This document shows, piece by piece, positions 52,834 to 62,283 of a stretch of 64,000 nt of DNA. Within the stretch, counting starts at the first letter, position 1. The number at the start of each line of letters is the position of its first letter. The DNA is from RDXT01 sp033762375. GTDB taxonomy: Bacteria; Bacteroidota; Bacteroidia; J057. The DNA is taken from contig JANRLQ010000069.1 of the NCBI GenBank assembly GCA_033762375.1, forward strand, positions 33,343 to 97,342, in the 5' to 3' direction. Below the pieces are notes generated by a model, which saw only the letters and a program-made list of their open reading frames with translations, ran no database searches and was not told where the DNA came from. The translations under genes and the position numbers were made by a program.

Positions 52834-52860
52834 GACCCGGCTCATGCCGGGTCTTTTGTT
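52834..52860 (+). terminator. Rho-independent terminator after the coiled-coil gene
   Basis: GACCCGGC, loop TCAT, GCCGGGTC, then TTTTGTT. It lies between the coiled-coil gene and the RidA gene, whose start is 22 bp further on. Confidence 0.9.
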
Positions 52861-52875
52861 ACCTATCCTATACCC

Positions 52876-53331
52876 ATGCACCTGGAAACCATCCTCGCCC
52901 GGCTCGGAGTGCCATACCCGGCCCTTACTACCCCTGGTGGTAATTATGTCGCTGTGAATATCCGGGGCGGAATCGCATACGCAGCCATTCAGTTCCCCAT
53001 CCTGAACGGGCAAAAAATGTATCAGGGTCGTATGGGGGGTGAGGTTTCGACGGCTGAGGGGTATCAGGCCCTCCAGCTCTGCACCGCCAACGTACTGGTA
53101 CACCTGGCACATACACCGGGGCTGGACCAGATCGCCGGAGTCAACCATATCGAAGTGTACTACCAGGCCGCCGGAGACTGGGATGAAGGTCCGAAGATAG
53201 CTGATGGTGCCTCAGATGTACTGGTGGCGGTGCTGGGAGACAGGGGGCGACATACCCGATCCCTGATGGGCGTAGCACAGCTCCCCCGCAATTTTGCGGT
53301 GGGGCTGGTGGTGTCCTGCACCCTGAGATAA
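52876..53331 (+). CDS. RidA family (YjgF/UK114) protein
   Basis: A 151-residue cytoplasmic protein of the RidA family, whose best-known members hydrolyse reactive enamine/imine intermediates from amino-acid metabolism. Supporting blocks: GNYVAVNIRGGIAYAAIQFPI, GRMGGEVSTAEGYQALQLCTANVLVHL, and DRGRHTRSLMGVAQLPRNFAVGLVVSC, in which the Arg of GRHTRS is the substrate-carboxylate ligand position in active RidA. It belongs to the subgroup with G-x-HxRS and LP-N blocks, for which activity is less clear. Start at 52876 begins the conserved domain; 20 further upstream codons cross the terminator and are unlikely to be translated. Confidence 0.88.
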   Translation: MHLETILARLGVPYPALTTPGGNYVAVNIRGGIAYAAIQFPILNGQKMYQGRMGGEVSTAEGYQALQLCTANVLVHLAHTPGLDQIAGVNHIEVYYQAAGDWDEGPKIADGASDVLVAVLGDRGRHTRSLMGVAQLPRNFAVGLVVSCTLR

Positions 53332-53354
53332 ACCGGAGGAGGCTGTTAATATAA

Positions 53355-53382
53355 ATCCCCGCAGACGGAGGCCTGCGGGGAT
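53355..53382. terminator. Bidirectional terminator between RidA and the POT transporter
   Basis: Perfect 10-bp stem ATCCCCGCAG/CTGCGGGGAT with an 8-nt loop, between two convergent stop codons (53331 and 53406), with T-rich flank downstream and A-rich upstream. It should work on both strands. Confidence 0.8.
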
Positions 53383-53405
53383 ACGTTTATTACGTGTTAT
53401 TCGGA

Positions 53406-55016
53406 TCAGATACCGCCTGTGCGCTCACGCATGACCTCCGTGAACCGCTTGACCATCATAAACAGCAGGACGGCGGAGAGTGTCGCCCCGGCAAAGTTGA
53501 TCAGGAACACAAGGTATTTGTTTTCGAGGGTGGAGATCACCCCGAGCACCCCAGACATCTTGTTGCCGATGGAGGTGGAGAGAAACCAGCCCCCCATCAT
53601 CAGGGCGGTGAGGCGGGGCGGGCTGAGCTTAGAGACCAGGGAAAGGCCCATGGGGCTCAGGAAAAGCTCACCGATGGTTATCACGGCATACGCCCCAAAA
53701 AGCCACCCGGCAGACACTTTCATGGCGCCATTGCTGCTCACATATACCGCGCCGATCATGACCAGGGTAGAAAGACCCGTGATGAGTAGCCCCCAGGCAA
53801 TTTTAGCCGGGGTGGATGGCTCCTGGTTGCGGGTGCGCAGCCAGCTGAAAAACCCAATGACCAGGAAGGTGAAAATCACCACAAAAAATGGGTTCAGTGA
53901 CTGGAACAGTTCGGTGGAGACGAGGCGGAGTTTTTGACCGGGTTGTGGCCACTGGTCCTGCGGGAGATTGCGGAGATAAGGATCCGCAGCCTCTCCGTTG
54001 ACAGGTGCCGCTACGTCCTGGAAAAAACCAAACTGGTTGGTCTGCTCGCCATCAATAACAGCGACCTGACGGGTCGTATTTTCCTCAGCCCAGGTAGTGA
54101 GTACGTTTCCATTCTGGTGGAAGATAGCCCAGAAGATGATCACCACCGCAAAGATATACAGCAGGGTGCCGATGGGTTTTTTGTCCTCGGGAGAAGCTTT
54201 GAGGTAGGTGCGGAGGTAAAAATACGTAACCGGGATACAGGCAAAGAGGAAGGCATCCGTCGTATCTGAGCCAAAAATTTTGCCGGGGATCAGGTACCCG
54301 ATGACAGCCGCAATGATGGCAGGGAGGAAGATCGTGAGAAAAATCTGCTGGAGCGGCATATCCTCCGGGTTGGCGGGTTTGACCACGTCCACTTCTTTGA
54401 CCTGGTTTTGGCCGCTGAGAAATACTGCCAGGCCGATAAACATGCCGATACCCGCCGCCGCAAAGGCCCAGCCCCAGCCATAGGAGTTGCGGAGCCAGGC
54501 AGCTACAAAGTTGCAGATGAAGGCACCGATATTGATCCCCATGTAAAAGATATTGTACCCCTGGTCTTTCAGGCTTTTGTACTCCTCTTTGTTGTAGAGA
54601 TTGCCTAGCAGGGTTGAGATATTCGGTTTAAAAAATCCGTTTCCGATGATGATCAGGGTCAGGGCGATAAAAAAAGCCGTCTGGCCGGGGATTGCCATGG
54701 TCAGGTATCCCAGTCCCATCAGGGTTCCCCCGATGACGATGGTGCGGCGGTAGCCCATGATGCGGTCAGCCAGGAGGCCACCTATAAAGGGGGTCAGATA
54801 CACCAGGGCCAGGAACGTGCCATAGATATCGTTGGCGATGGCATCGCCCAGGCCGAGTCCTGTCTGGGCGGCATTTTCACCAGCGGTGGGTACAAGGTTG
54901 TCGGTCATGTACAAAAACATGATTCCGATCAGCAGGTAGTAGCCAAATCGCTCCCACATTTCTGTAAAAAACAGCATGTAGAGGCCTCTTGGATGCTTGT
55001 TGGTCTGAGTGGACAT
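53406..55016 (-). CDS. Proton-dependent peptide transporter (POT/PTR family, MFS)
   Basis: The 536-residue inner-membrane protein imports di- and tripeptides with protons. Signatures: the ExxER motif in FTEMWERFGYY (Glu19, Glu22, Arg23) on helix 1, DRIMGYRR after helix 2, the PTR2 pattern NGFFKPNISTLLGNLY, YNIFYMGINIGAF, and SPMGLSLVSKLSPPR with MGGWFLSTSIGNK near the C-terminal half. About 13-14 hydrophobic helices can be counted, and a large loop is present near residues 310-370 (VLTTWAEENTTRQVAV...). It fits a monocistronic gene. A peptide-import role would match the secreted peptidases in the window. Confidence 0.96.
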   Translation of the reverse strand: MSTQTNKHPRGLYMLFFTEMWERFGYYLLIGIMFLYMTDNLVPTAGENAAQTGLGLGDAIANDIYGTFLALVYLTPFIGGLLADRIMGYRRTIVIGGTLMGLGYLTMAIPGQTAFFIALTLIIIGNGFFKPNISTLLGNLYNKEEYKSLKDQGYNIFYMGINIGAFICNFVAAWLRNSYGWGWAFAAAGIGMFIGLAVFLSGQNQVKEVDVVKPANPEDMPLQQIFLTIFLPAIIAAVIGYLIPGKIFGSDTTDAFLFACIPVTYFYLRTYLKASPEDKKPIGTLLYIFAVVIIFWAIFHQNGNVLTTWAEENTTRQVAVIDGEQTNQFGFFQDVAAPVNGEAADPYLRNLPQDQWPQPGQKLRLVSTELFQSLNPFFVVIFTFLVIGFFSWLRTRNQEPSTPAKIAWGLLITGLSTLVMIGAVYVSSNGAMKVSAGWLFGAYAVITIGELFLSPMGLSLVSKLSPPRLTALMMGGWFLSTSIGNKMSGVLGVISTLENKYLVFLINFAGATLSAVLLFMMVKRFTEVMRERTGGI

Positions 55017-55120
55017 ATGTAGGGTAGAGGGTTAAGTAGGACAAATCGAAGAAACAATCGCCTGCGGGCGCAGCTTCTACCTACATATTTACGCGTATTT
55101 GGGTGTAAATAAAAACTGGA

Positions 55121-55152
55121 TTGGGGAATCAGCGGATGATTTTACATATTTG
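55121..55152 (+). promoter_or_regulatory. Promoter (TTG-N21-CATATTTG) upstream of the gene at 55184
   Basis: TTG at 55121-55123, 21-bp spacer, CATATTTG at 55145-55152 (one mismatch from TAnnTTTG). The ATG at 55184 is 31 bp beyond the -7 element, matching the common spacing here and supporting that start. Confidence 0.5.
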
Positions 55153-55183
55153 CATGGTTGGGATGGCTGGAAGTTTTTTCTCC

Positions 55184-55858
55184 ATGAACTTTATTTCGCA
55201 CTTTTTTCTGGATCGGCAGGTGCCTGAAAGCCTGTTTTTTGTCGGAGTCTCTACTCCGGATCTGGTGTCGTTGTTTGACCGGAATATCCGGGTGCGGGAC
55301 AAACGGCTTCAGGAGTTGGCGGCTGCGCCATTTTCAGCAGATCAGCGGAGTTTTTATGACGGGGTGATGCGGCATGTGATCGTGGACAAGCTGTTTCACA
55401 CATCTGCTTTTTTTCAGCGGGAGACCCGGGAGATCAGCCGCCTGATGGAAGCCGCACTCCCGCCGGGCAGCGTACAGCGGAGTTTTTTTACGGCTCATAT
55501 CCTGTTTGAGCTGGCCCTCGATAAAATCCTCATAGATGATGATCCCTCCCTGGTGCCGGAGTACTATGACCACCTCAGTGCCCGCCCGGTGAGTTATATG
55601 GTCCATATGACCGAGTGGGTGACGGGTACCCCGCTCACCCGGTATGGTGGATTTCTGGCCCGTTTTATTGCCCGTCAGTACCTGAGCCGATATGTGGAGT
55701 GGCCCAATGTCCTCTTTATCCTGAAACGAATTCTGCTTGGGGTAGGTGTCAAAGAAACTGATTTTGTGATACATCCGGCGATGCTGGACGTCGTACATGC
55801 GTATGAGGCAGGCCTGCGGGCCCGCTGTTATGATGAAATGGAGGCCTTCAAGGCCTGA
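55184..55858 (+). CDS. Protein resembling acyl carrier protein phosphodiesterase (AcpH)
   Basis: A 224-residue soluble protein. It begins MNFISHFFLDRQVPESLFFVG, which recalls the MNFLAHLYLS start of AcpH, and has the HVIVDKLFHTSAFFQRE segment, comparable to the metal-binding H-R-x-D-x-F-TD-x-H region of that family. AcpH removes phosphopantetheine from acyl carrier protein. The match is partial, and the sequence may belong to an AcpH-like family of unknown substrate. Start at 55184 is taken because the conserved MNF occurs there and a promoter lies 31 bp upstream; 21 more codons are open before it and one of them is an ATG. No functionally related neighbour. Confidence 0.6.
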   Translation: MNFISHFFLDRQVPESLFFVGVSTPDLVSLFDRNIRVRDKRLQELAAAPFSADQRSFYDGVMRHVIVDKLFHTSAFFQRETREISRLMEAALPPGSVQRSFFTAHILFELALDKILIDDDPSLVPEYYDHLSARPVSYMVHMTEWVTGTPLTRYGGFLARFIARQYLSRYVEWPNVLFILKRILLGVGVKETDFVIHPAMLDVVHAYEAGLRARCYDEMEAFKA

Positions 55859-56110
55859 TCTCGTTTGCTTTTCCCTCCTGAATGGTCCGTATCCCTGCGT
55901 CATCGGTACGCCGGGGCGGGCTTGTCAGCGTTATCTTGTGTGGCATACCTTGTGTGGGGACATAGGCGGAGGTACATGTTAGCAGGCTATTTTTTTGGTA
56001 TTTTAATTTCCGGACCGCCGTGGTAATTTCATCCGGAGAAATATCGCGTTCCTGACAGTATGTCAGTAAGTATGAGAAGTTATTTTTCAGCTCATTTTTT
56101 AAGGCAGATT

Positions 56111-57226
56111 ATGAAGGGAATCCAGGGTTGGATCGGGTTGATCTGGGCAGTAATGGCAGGCAGCAGCTCCTTGTGGGCCCAGCAGTCGGTCAATGCACCC
56201 AAGTACAGCAATGAATTTTTGAAAATCGGGGTAGGAGCCCGTGCGTTTGGGATGGGAAGCACCCAGACGGCTGTCGCACAGGACGTCACCGCCGGGTACT
56301 GGAATCCTGCGGGCCTGGCGGCCTCGGATGCCTTGTTGTATCCGGAGCTGTCGCTCATGCACGCAAGTTATTTTGCCGGTATCGCCAATTATAACTACCT
56401 GGGGTTCACCATGCCGGTGGACTCCGGCGGGCAGCGCCGGTTTGGGGTATCCCTGATTCGGATGGGGATAGACGACATCCCCAATACCCTCCGCCTCATT
56501 GAGCCTGATGGCTCTATCAACTATGACCGGCTGACGAGTTTCTCGGAGAGCCAGCTCGCCACCCTCATTTCCTATGCCTGGCGCGTATCCCGTGTCAGGG
56601 GCCTGAGCCTGGGGGGGAATGTCAAAATTATCTACCGGGGCGTAGGCCGGTTTGCCAATGCCTGGGGATTTGGGGTGGACGTAGGTGCCCGGTACGAGCG
56701 GGACCGGTTTATGGCGGGCCTCACCTGGCTTGATGCCACCAATACCTTTAATGCCTGGACGTTTAATACGGAGACCTTTGAGGACGAGTTTATCAATACC
56801 GGCAACGTAGTGCCTCAAAACTCCCTGGAGATTACCCGGCCTACCATCCGGATGGGCCTGGGGTATGACCTCCGCCTCGGTCGCCGCCTCTCGCTCCTGC
56901 TGGCCCTTGACAACGATGTTTATCTCGACGGACGCCGGGTCGGCAGCCTGGTCAGCACGGACCGGTTCAGCCTCGACCCCCGCGCCGGAGCTGAGCTCGC
57001 GCTGATGAACAGCCAGTACCGCAAAGTGGTATTCCTGCGGGCAGGTGCCTACAACGTGCAGCGCAGTATCGGCACGAATACGGTCGAGTCCCTCGGTGCT
57101 TTTCCGACGGCTGGTGCCGGGATTGTCCTCCGCAATTTCCAGCTTGATTATGCCCTTGCCAACATCGGCAACCTGACAGAAAATCTGCATACCCATATTG
57201 TTTCCCTGAAGTTTCATATCCAGTAA
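56111..57226 (+). CDS. PorV/PorQ-like outer-membrane protein of the T9SS
   Basis: A 371-residue FadL-fold barrel protein with signal peptide MKGIQGWIGLIWAVMAGSSSLWAQ. The PorV/PorQ signature is clear: KYSNEFLKIGVGARAFGMGSTQTAVAQDVTAGYWNPAGLA in pieces. In T9SS, PorV carries cargo to the PorU sortase at the cell surface. The gene lies 2 bp before the PorU2-like gene (TAA at 57224-57226, ATG at 57229), so the two are translated together. It could be a second PorV-type partner for that sortase, since the main porV gene is normally elsewhere. Start chosen for the signal peptide; ATGs at 56060 and 56072 are also open. Confidence 0.9.
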   Translation: MKGIQGWIGLIWAVMAGSSSLWAQQSVNAPKYSNEFLKIGVGARAFGMGSTQTAVAQDVTAGYWNPAGLAASDALLYPELSLMHASYFAGIANYNYLGFTMPVDSGGQRRFGVSLIRMGIDDIPNTLRLIEPDGSINYDRLTSFSESQLATLISYAWRVSRVRGLSLGGNVKIIYRGVGRFANAWGFGVDVGARYERDRFMAGLTWLDATNTFNAWTFNTETFEDEFINTGNVVPQNSLEITRPTIRMGLGYDLRLGRRLSLLLALDNDVYLDGRRVGSLVSTDRFSLDPRAGAELALMNSQYRKVVFLRAGAYNVQRSIGTNTVESLGAFPTAGAGIVLRNFQLDYALANIGNLTENLHTHIVSLKFHIQ

Positions 57227-57228
57227 GC

Positions 57229-60200
57229 ATGAACCGCATACACCTTATATCTCTCCTGCTGATAACGGCCTTGTGGCCAGTCTCCCGCGTGCAGGCGCAG
57301 TTTGACTACGGCAATGACTGGTATATCAGCAATCCGGGCCGCACCTATATCAAACTTGTGGTGGCTGAAGAGGGCATCTACCGGGTCACCCGGGACGAAC
57401 TCCTGGCTGCCGGTTATGACCTCTCTCAGGTGGATGCCCGCTGGCTCAGGATGTATTTCCGGGGCAAGGAAATTCCCATATTTGTCAACCGGAATGGAGC
57501 GGTACTGGAGTATGTCGAGTTTTATGCCCGGCCCAATGACGGACGGATAGACTCACTCATGTACCGCAATCCCGTGAGCGGGGTGCATGAGCCCGACCTG
57601 CAACCCAACAAAGAGATCAGTCTTTTTACCAGCGAGGCAGCCTACTTCCTGACCTGGGGCAATACCCAGTCGGGCTCCCGGTTTTTTTCCGTATTTGACA
57701 ATACGTACCAGCTCATGCAGCCGGAGGCTTACTTCCGGTATGAGTCACGGGAAGACTTCCTGCCCGGTACGCCTCAGAGTGAGTATGTACGGGGCGGCGG
57801 AAACTCATTTGACGCATTTTATACCCTCAACTCCGACTATATTACCGGAGAGGGATACGTAGGGCCGGATTTCTCCTACGGTGCCAATGGTGCCCGCACC
57901 GTCAGCCTGCCTACTCCTTTTCCCGCCAACGCCGGCAACCCTGTCCTGCTTCAGACACGGGTGTATGGGCGCTCCTATACCCCACACATCCTCCGCATCG
58001 AGGTCAATGGCAATACGACTACCCCGGCAGTAGACTCGGTTATTTCTGTCAACTCCATCTACGTCAAGACATTTGGGCGAACCTTTAATGCCGGTACGCT
58101 CACAGCCACTACGGACATCACGTACCGGGCGCTCCGCGCTCCCACCGACAATAACCACGTGTGCTGGTCTTCCATCACCTATGACCGCCTGCCCAACCTC
58201 GGCGGCAATGCCGGCCTGATGATCCAGGACTGGGCCAAAACCCAAAAAGCTTATTTCCGCCTGGAAAACCTCAACGGCAACGATACCATCTTTGTCTATG
58301 ACCTCAAAAACCGGATCCGGCACAAGGGGGTCATCACCCTCTCCGGCGGCAACAAAATCGGGCAGGTAATCGTCCTGGGATTTGCCGGAGAGCGCGACCT
58401 CTATGTATCTACGGATGCCGGCATCAAAAAACCCCAGATCAAACCGGCGGCCCTCAATGGCCTCTATGAGTCACCCACCGGCGCCGACTACGTGATCATC
58501 GCACACCGGAGCCTGGCGGCCTCCGCCCAGGCTTATGCCCAGTATCGGGACACTGCCACCGTCAATGATGTGACGGCGCGGATCGTGTATACCGATGAAA
58601 TATACGACGAGTTTGGATACGGTTCCATCACACCCTGGGCCATCAAACGATTCTGCAAGTATGCCCTGGACAACTGGGCCGTCAAGCCTAAATATTTCCT
58701 GCTCTGGGGCAAAGGGGTATATACCACCCGTGGGGTCGGCACGACCCCGATCGTCCCCACCTACGGCTATCCGGCGACAGACTATGAGTTTGTGAGTCAT
58801 TTTGACTTCAACAGCTACGACCTGAACCCGGAGGCAGCCATCGGACGGGTTAATATCTATACAGATGCAGAAGGGCTGGACTATCTGGCCAAAGTGATTG
58901 AGTACGAGCAGTCACCCTGGCAAAGCTGGATGAAAGAAGGGGTATTCCTGGGCGGCGGGGCCAATGTGCCCGAGCAAAACTCCATTGAGTCTGCTTTTCA
59001 GTATGCCTTTGATGTGTATGAAGACGAACCCTTTGGCGGGCGGACCAGCTACTTCCAGAAACGCTCGTCTTCTGTCATTGATCCGGGTACGGCTTTTTAC
59101 CACGATAAAATTTCTTCTGGGGTAGGTCTTATCCACTTTTTTGGTCACTCTACCTCCAATATTCTCGATATTTCCATCCGGGAGCCTAACCAGTACAACA
59201 ATTTTGGCAAATACCCCCTCATGATCGCCATGGGTTGTTATGGGGGAGACTTCACGGTAGGCGGAGCCAGTTTTGGAGAACTTTGGGTAAAACAGGCAGG
59301 CCGGGGTTCGATCGGGTATATCGCCAACTCAAGCGCCGGATACCTGCTTCCGCTGCGGGACTATTCACAGGTGTTTTATGATTTTCTCTATCAGCGCCTC
59401 CTGGGTGAGCCGGTAGGGGTCGCGCTGCAGCAATGCCTGAATCTCTACACAGACTCACTGGCCGGCATCCAGTACCGCAACCACGGACGCCAGCTCAACC
59501 TCCAGGGAGACCCGGCCGTACGCCTCTACACGCCTAAAAAAGCGGACCTGGCTATCAGCCAGTCCAGTATTTATTTTTCACCTGCCAACTTCACAGCGCA
59601 GGACGACTCATTTACGCTCAACCTCATCGTCCGGAACCTGGGGCTGGTGAGTGCGGACAGTTTTATCGTCCGGGTGCGGCAGCAACTCCCCAATGGGGAT
59701 ATTTTTGAGCATCCGCTTGCGACGTTCCCCATGATCCGGTTTGAGGACACGGTCGGTATGGTACTCAAAAACCCGGTGGGCAATGCATCCACAGGCCAAA
59801 ACTACTTCGACATATTTGTGGACCCTGCCAATGAGATCGAGGAGTACAGCGAGGCCAATAACCAGGTACTCATTTCCCGTATTATCCCCGGCAATATTCC
59901 GGCGATTTTGTACCCCAGCGAGTTTGCGGTGATCGAAGATGCGCAGGTGACCCTCCAGGCTTCTGCCTTTTTTATGACCCGGGACGAAAATGTAGGGTAT
60001 ATCTTCGAGATAGATACCACGGAGATGTTCAATTCGCCCCTGCTGACTTCCTCCGGACCCGTCACGGGCAAGGCCTCTCAGGTCTCCTGGACGGTGCCCA
60101 TTACCTTGCAGGACAGCGGGGTGTACTACTGGCGGGTGCGCCTGCGGGATGTGACCCCGGCTACCTGGAGCCAGGCTTCCTTCCGGTATATCCCGTCGCG

Positions 60201-62172
60201 CACCGGATGGGCACAGGCTGATTTTCCGCAGTTCAAAAACAATACCCTGGATGAACTCATCCTGGACAATGTGCAGGAAGAGTGGCGGTTTGACCAGTAT
60301 GGTACGCTGTATGAGGTGCAGACCTACCGCAACGGCGGTTTTGCCTACTCCATCAACGGATCGCTGGAGACGGACGTGTTTTTATATGCTGATTATCAGG
60401 CCAATGGGGTGGCGTTTGTCTCCATAGATCAATATACCCTCCGGCCTACGATCAGCACCCAGGCCTTCGGGCGACTGAATGTTGCGGCGTCTCCCTTTGA
60501 GTTGTACAAACTCCGGGACGCCATCCTCAATACCCCGGAGGGTGATTATTTCATCGTCGGCAGCCACAAAAATCCTCAGGTGCAGCTCTGGCCCGAGGCC
60601 ATTTTTGAAGCCCTCGAAGAGATCGGCGCCTCTGACAATATCCGGTACCTCCAGGATGGGGATGCTTTCCTGATCCTGGGGCGGAAGGGGTATCCTAACT
60701 CTGCCACGGAGATTCTGGCCCCTAACTTTGGCGGGAAATATTTCATCAGCTCCCTCCTCCGCTCCTACTACGACAAAGGGCAGATGGAGGCACCCCGTAT
60801 CGGGCCGTCTATCGGCTGGAAAGACCTGATCTGGAGCTGGAATTCGAAAGATCCTGTGGTGCAGGAGCGTGCGGAGGTTTCTGTATATGGCATCAACCAG
60901 GCAGGGGAGGACACCCTCCTGTTCTCCCGCCTGCGGGCGGGTACCCACTCCCTGGCGGACATAGACGCTGCAACCTATCCCTACCTCCGCCTGGAGGCAG
61001 ATGTACAGGACTCGATCCGCCGCACGGCACCGCAACTCGACAACTGGCACGTCCTCTACACCCCGGCACCGGATGCGGTGCTGGACCCGACGATCAACTA
61101 TGCCTTCCGCCGGGACACCGTCGCAGAGGGACAGGACATCTTTATCAGCCTTGCCGCCCGCAATATCTCGGCCTCTGACATGGACAGTGTCCTGGTGCGA
61201 TATGTCGTAGAGCGCCCTGACCGGTCGCTGATCGTCATAGACAGCATGCGGATCGCCCCGCTGCTGGCCGGGGGGCCCGCGGTACCGTTTGAGTTTACCT
61301 TTAATACCCTCGACAAGGGCCTGAGCGGACGCTGTCTCCTGATCGTGGAGCTTAACCCCGGCGTAGAGCAGCCCGAACAGTACACCTTCAACAACCTCTA
61401 TGTACAGCCTTTCCATGTACTGGTGGACAAAGCCAACCCGCTGCTGGACGTGACCTTTGACGGCAAACGTATCATCAACGGGGACGTGGTATCCCCGGCC
61501 CCGGAAATCCTGATCGAGGTAAATGATGAAAACACCTATATCCCCCTGGATGACTCCACGGCATTTGAGCTGTACTTCAAGCGGGGGACCAATGCTGCAA
61601 CAGATTTTGAGCGGATTTTTATCTCGACAGACCCCCGTCTGGACTGGCGGCCTGCTTCGCTCCCCGAAAACAAGGCCCGCCTCTACTTCTATCCCGGCCT
61701 GACAGAGCCTCTCGCCGATGGAGATTATACCCTCCGGGTACAGGGGCGCGACCGCCGGGGCAATGAAGCCGGTCAGGGCGAAAACTTCTACGAAATACGG
61801 TTTAAGGTAGAAAACAAAAGTACCATTACCCATGTACTGAACTACCCTAATCCGTTTTCATCCTCGACCCGGTTTGTATATACCCTGACGGGTAGCCAGA
61901 CCCCGGATGTGTTTCAGATTCATATCTATACCATCTCCGGCAAACAAGTCAAGGTAATAGACCTCAAGGCCCTCGGTGACGTCCATGTAGGCCGCAATAT
62001 CACGACCTATGCCTGGGACGGTACGGATGAGTATGGAGACAAACTCGCCAACGGTGTTTACCTCTACCGCGTCGTGATCAAAACCGGCGAGGCTCCTGCC
62101 CCTGAGCTCCGGGACAACGGCACCTCCCAGTACTTCAACAACGGTTGGGGCAAGATGTATATCCTGCGCTGA
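57229..62172 (+). CDS. porU2: PorU2-like C25 cysteine peptidase (T9SS sortase type)
   Basis: The 1647-residue secreted protein is much longer than the classical PorU (about 1150-1300 residues) and fits the form called PorU2. Signal peptide MNRIHLISLLLITALWPVSRVQAQ. The C25 (gingipain-type) peptidase domain lies in the middle (about 420-760), with candidate catalytic His640 in LIHFFGHSTS and Cys670 in IAMGCYGGDF, 30 residues apart as in gingipains. A CARDB-like domain (about 790-890), further Ig-like segments and a C-terminal FlgD-Ig-like or sorting-type block (YPNPFSSSTRFVYTL to GKMYILR) follow. Role: processing of T9SS cargo sorting domains at the surface, together with PorV. Translationally coupled to the PorV-like gene. 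Confidence 0.88.
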   Translation: MNRIHLISLLLITALWPVSRVQAQFDYGNDWYISNPGRTYIKLVVAEEGIYRVTRDELLAAGYDLSQVDARWLRMYFRGKEIPIFVNRNGAVLEYVEFYARPNDGRIDSLMYRNPVSGVHEPDLQPNKEISLFTSEAAYFLTWGNTQSGSRFFSVFDNTYQLMQPEAYFRYESREDFLPGTPQSEYVRGGGNSFDAFYTLNSDYITGEGYVGPDFSYGANGARTVSLPTPFPANAGNPVLLQTRVYGRSYTPHILRIEVNGNTTTPAVDSVISVNSIYVKTFGRTFNAGTLTATTDITYRALRAPTDNNHVCWSSITYDRLPNLGGNAGLMIQDWAKTQKAYFRLENLNGNDTIFVYDLKNRIRHKGVITLSGGNKIGQVIVLGFAGERDLYVSTDAGIKKPQIKPAALNGLYESPTGADYVIIAHRSLAASAQAYAQYRDTATVNDVTARIVYTDEIYDEFGYGSITPWAIKRFCKYALDNWAVKPKYFLLWGKGVYTTRGVGTTPIVPTYGYPATDYEFVSHFDFNSYDLNPEAAIGRVNIYTDAEGLDYLAKVIEYEQSPWQSWMKEGVFLGGGANVPEQNSIESAFQYAFDVYEDEPFGGRTSYFQKRSSSVIDPGTAFYHDKISSGVGLIHFFGHSTSNILDISIREPNQYNNFGKYPLMIAMGCYGGDFTVGGASFGELWVKQAGRGSIGYIANSSAGYLLPLRDYSQVFYDFLYQRLLGEPVGVALQQCLNLYTDSLAGIQYRNHGRQLNLQGDPAVRLYTPKKADLAISQSSIYFSPANFTAQDDSFTLNLIVRNLGLVSADSFIVRVRQQLPNGDIFEHPLATFPMIRFEDTVGMVLKNPVGNASTGQNYFDIFVDPANEIEEYSEANNQVLISRIIPGNIPAILYPSEFAVIEDAQVTLQASAFFMTRDENVGYIFEIDTTEMFNSPLLTSSGPVTGKASQVSWTVPITLQDSGVYYWRVRLRDVTPATWSQASFRYIPSRTGWAQADFPQFKNNTLDELILDNVQEEWRFDQYGTLYEVQTYRNGGFAYSINGSLETDVFLYADYQANGVAFVSIDQYTLRPTISTQAFGRLNVAASPFELYKLRDAILNTPEGDYFIVGSHKNPQVQLWPEAIFEALEEIGASDNIRYLQDGDAFLILGRKGYPNSATEILAPNFGGKYFISSLLRSYYDKGQMEAPRIGPSIGWKDLIWSWNSKDPVVQERAEVSVYGINQAGEDTLLFSRLRAGTHSLADIDAATYPYLRLEADVQDSIRRTAPQLDNWHVLYTPAPDAVLDPTINYAFRRDTVAEGQDIFISLAARNISASDMDSVLVRYVVERPDRSLIVIDSMRIAPLLAGGPAVPFEFTFNTLDKGLSGRCLLIVELNPGVEQPEQYTFNNLYVQPFHVLVDKANPLLDVTFDGKRIINGDVVSPAPEILIEVNDENTYIPLDDSTAFELYFKRGTNAATDFERIFISTDPRLDWRPASLPENKARLYFYPGLTEPLADGDYTLRVQGRDRRGNEAGQGENFYEIRFKVENKSTITHVLNYPNPFSSSTRFVYTLTGSQTPDVFQIHIYTISGKQVKVIDLKALGDVHVGRNITTYAWDGTDEYGDKLANGVYLYRVVIKTGEAPAPELRDNGTSQYFNNGWGKMYILR

Positions 62173-62194
62173 TCCGCTGCCGTATGAAAGTTAC

Positions 62195-62223
62195 GCCCCT
62201 GCCCGATACGGCAGGGGCTTTTT
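62195..62223 (+). terminator. Rho-independent terminator after the PorU2-like gene
   Basis: GCCCCTGCC, loop CGATAC, GGCAGGGGC, then five T residues, 22 bp after the stop. Confidence 0.9.
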
Positions 62224-62283
62224 GCTGGGTAACAAAAAAGGGCAGCGCGTGGCTGCCCTGCATCAAACATCTTATGGGGGTCC

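Noticed and set aside
60382..61833. Minus-strand open frame (483 codons) opposite the PorU2-like gene
   Set aside because: Antisense shadow of a clear coding frame; composition is unlike protein and it has no family match.
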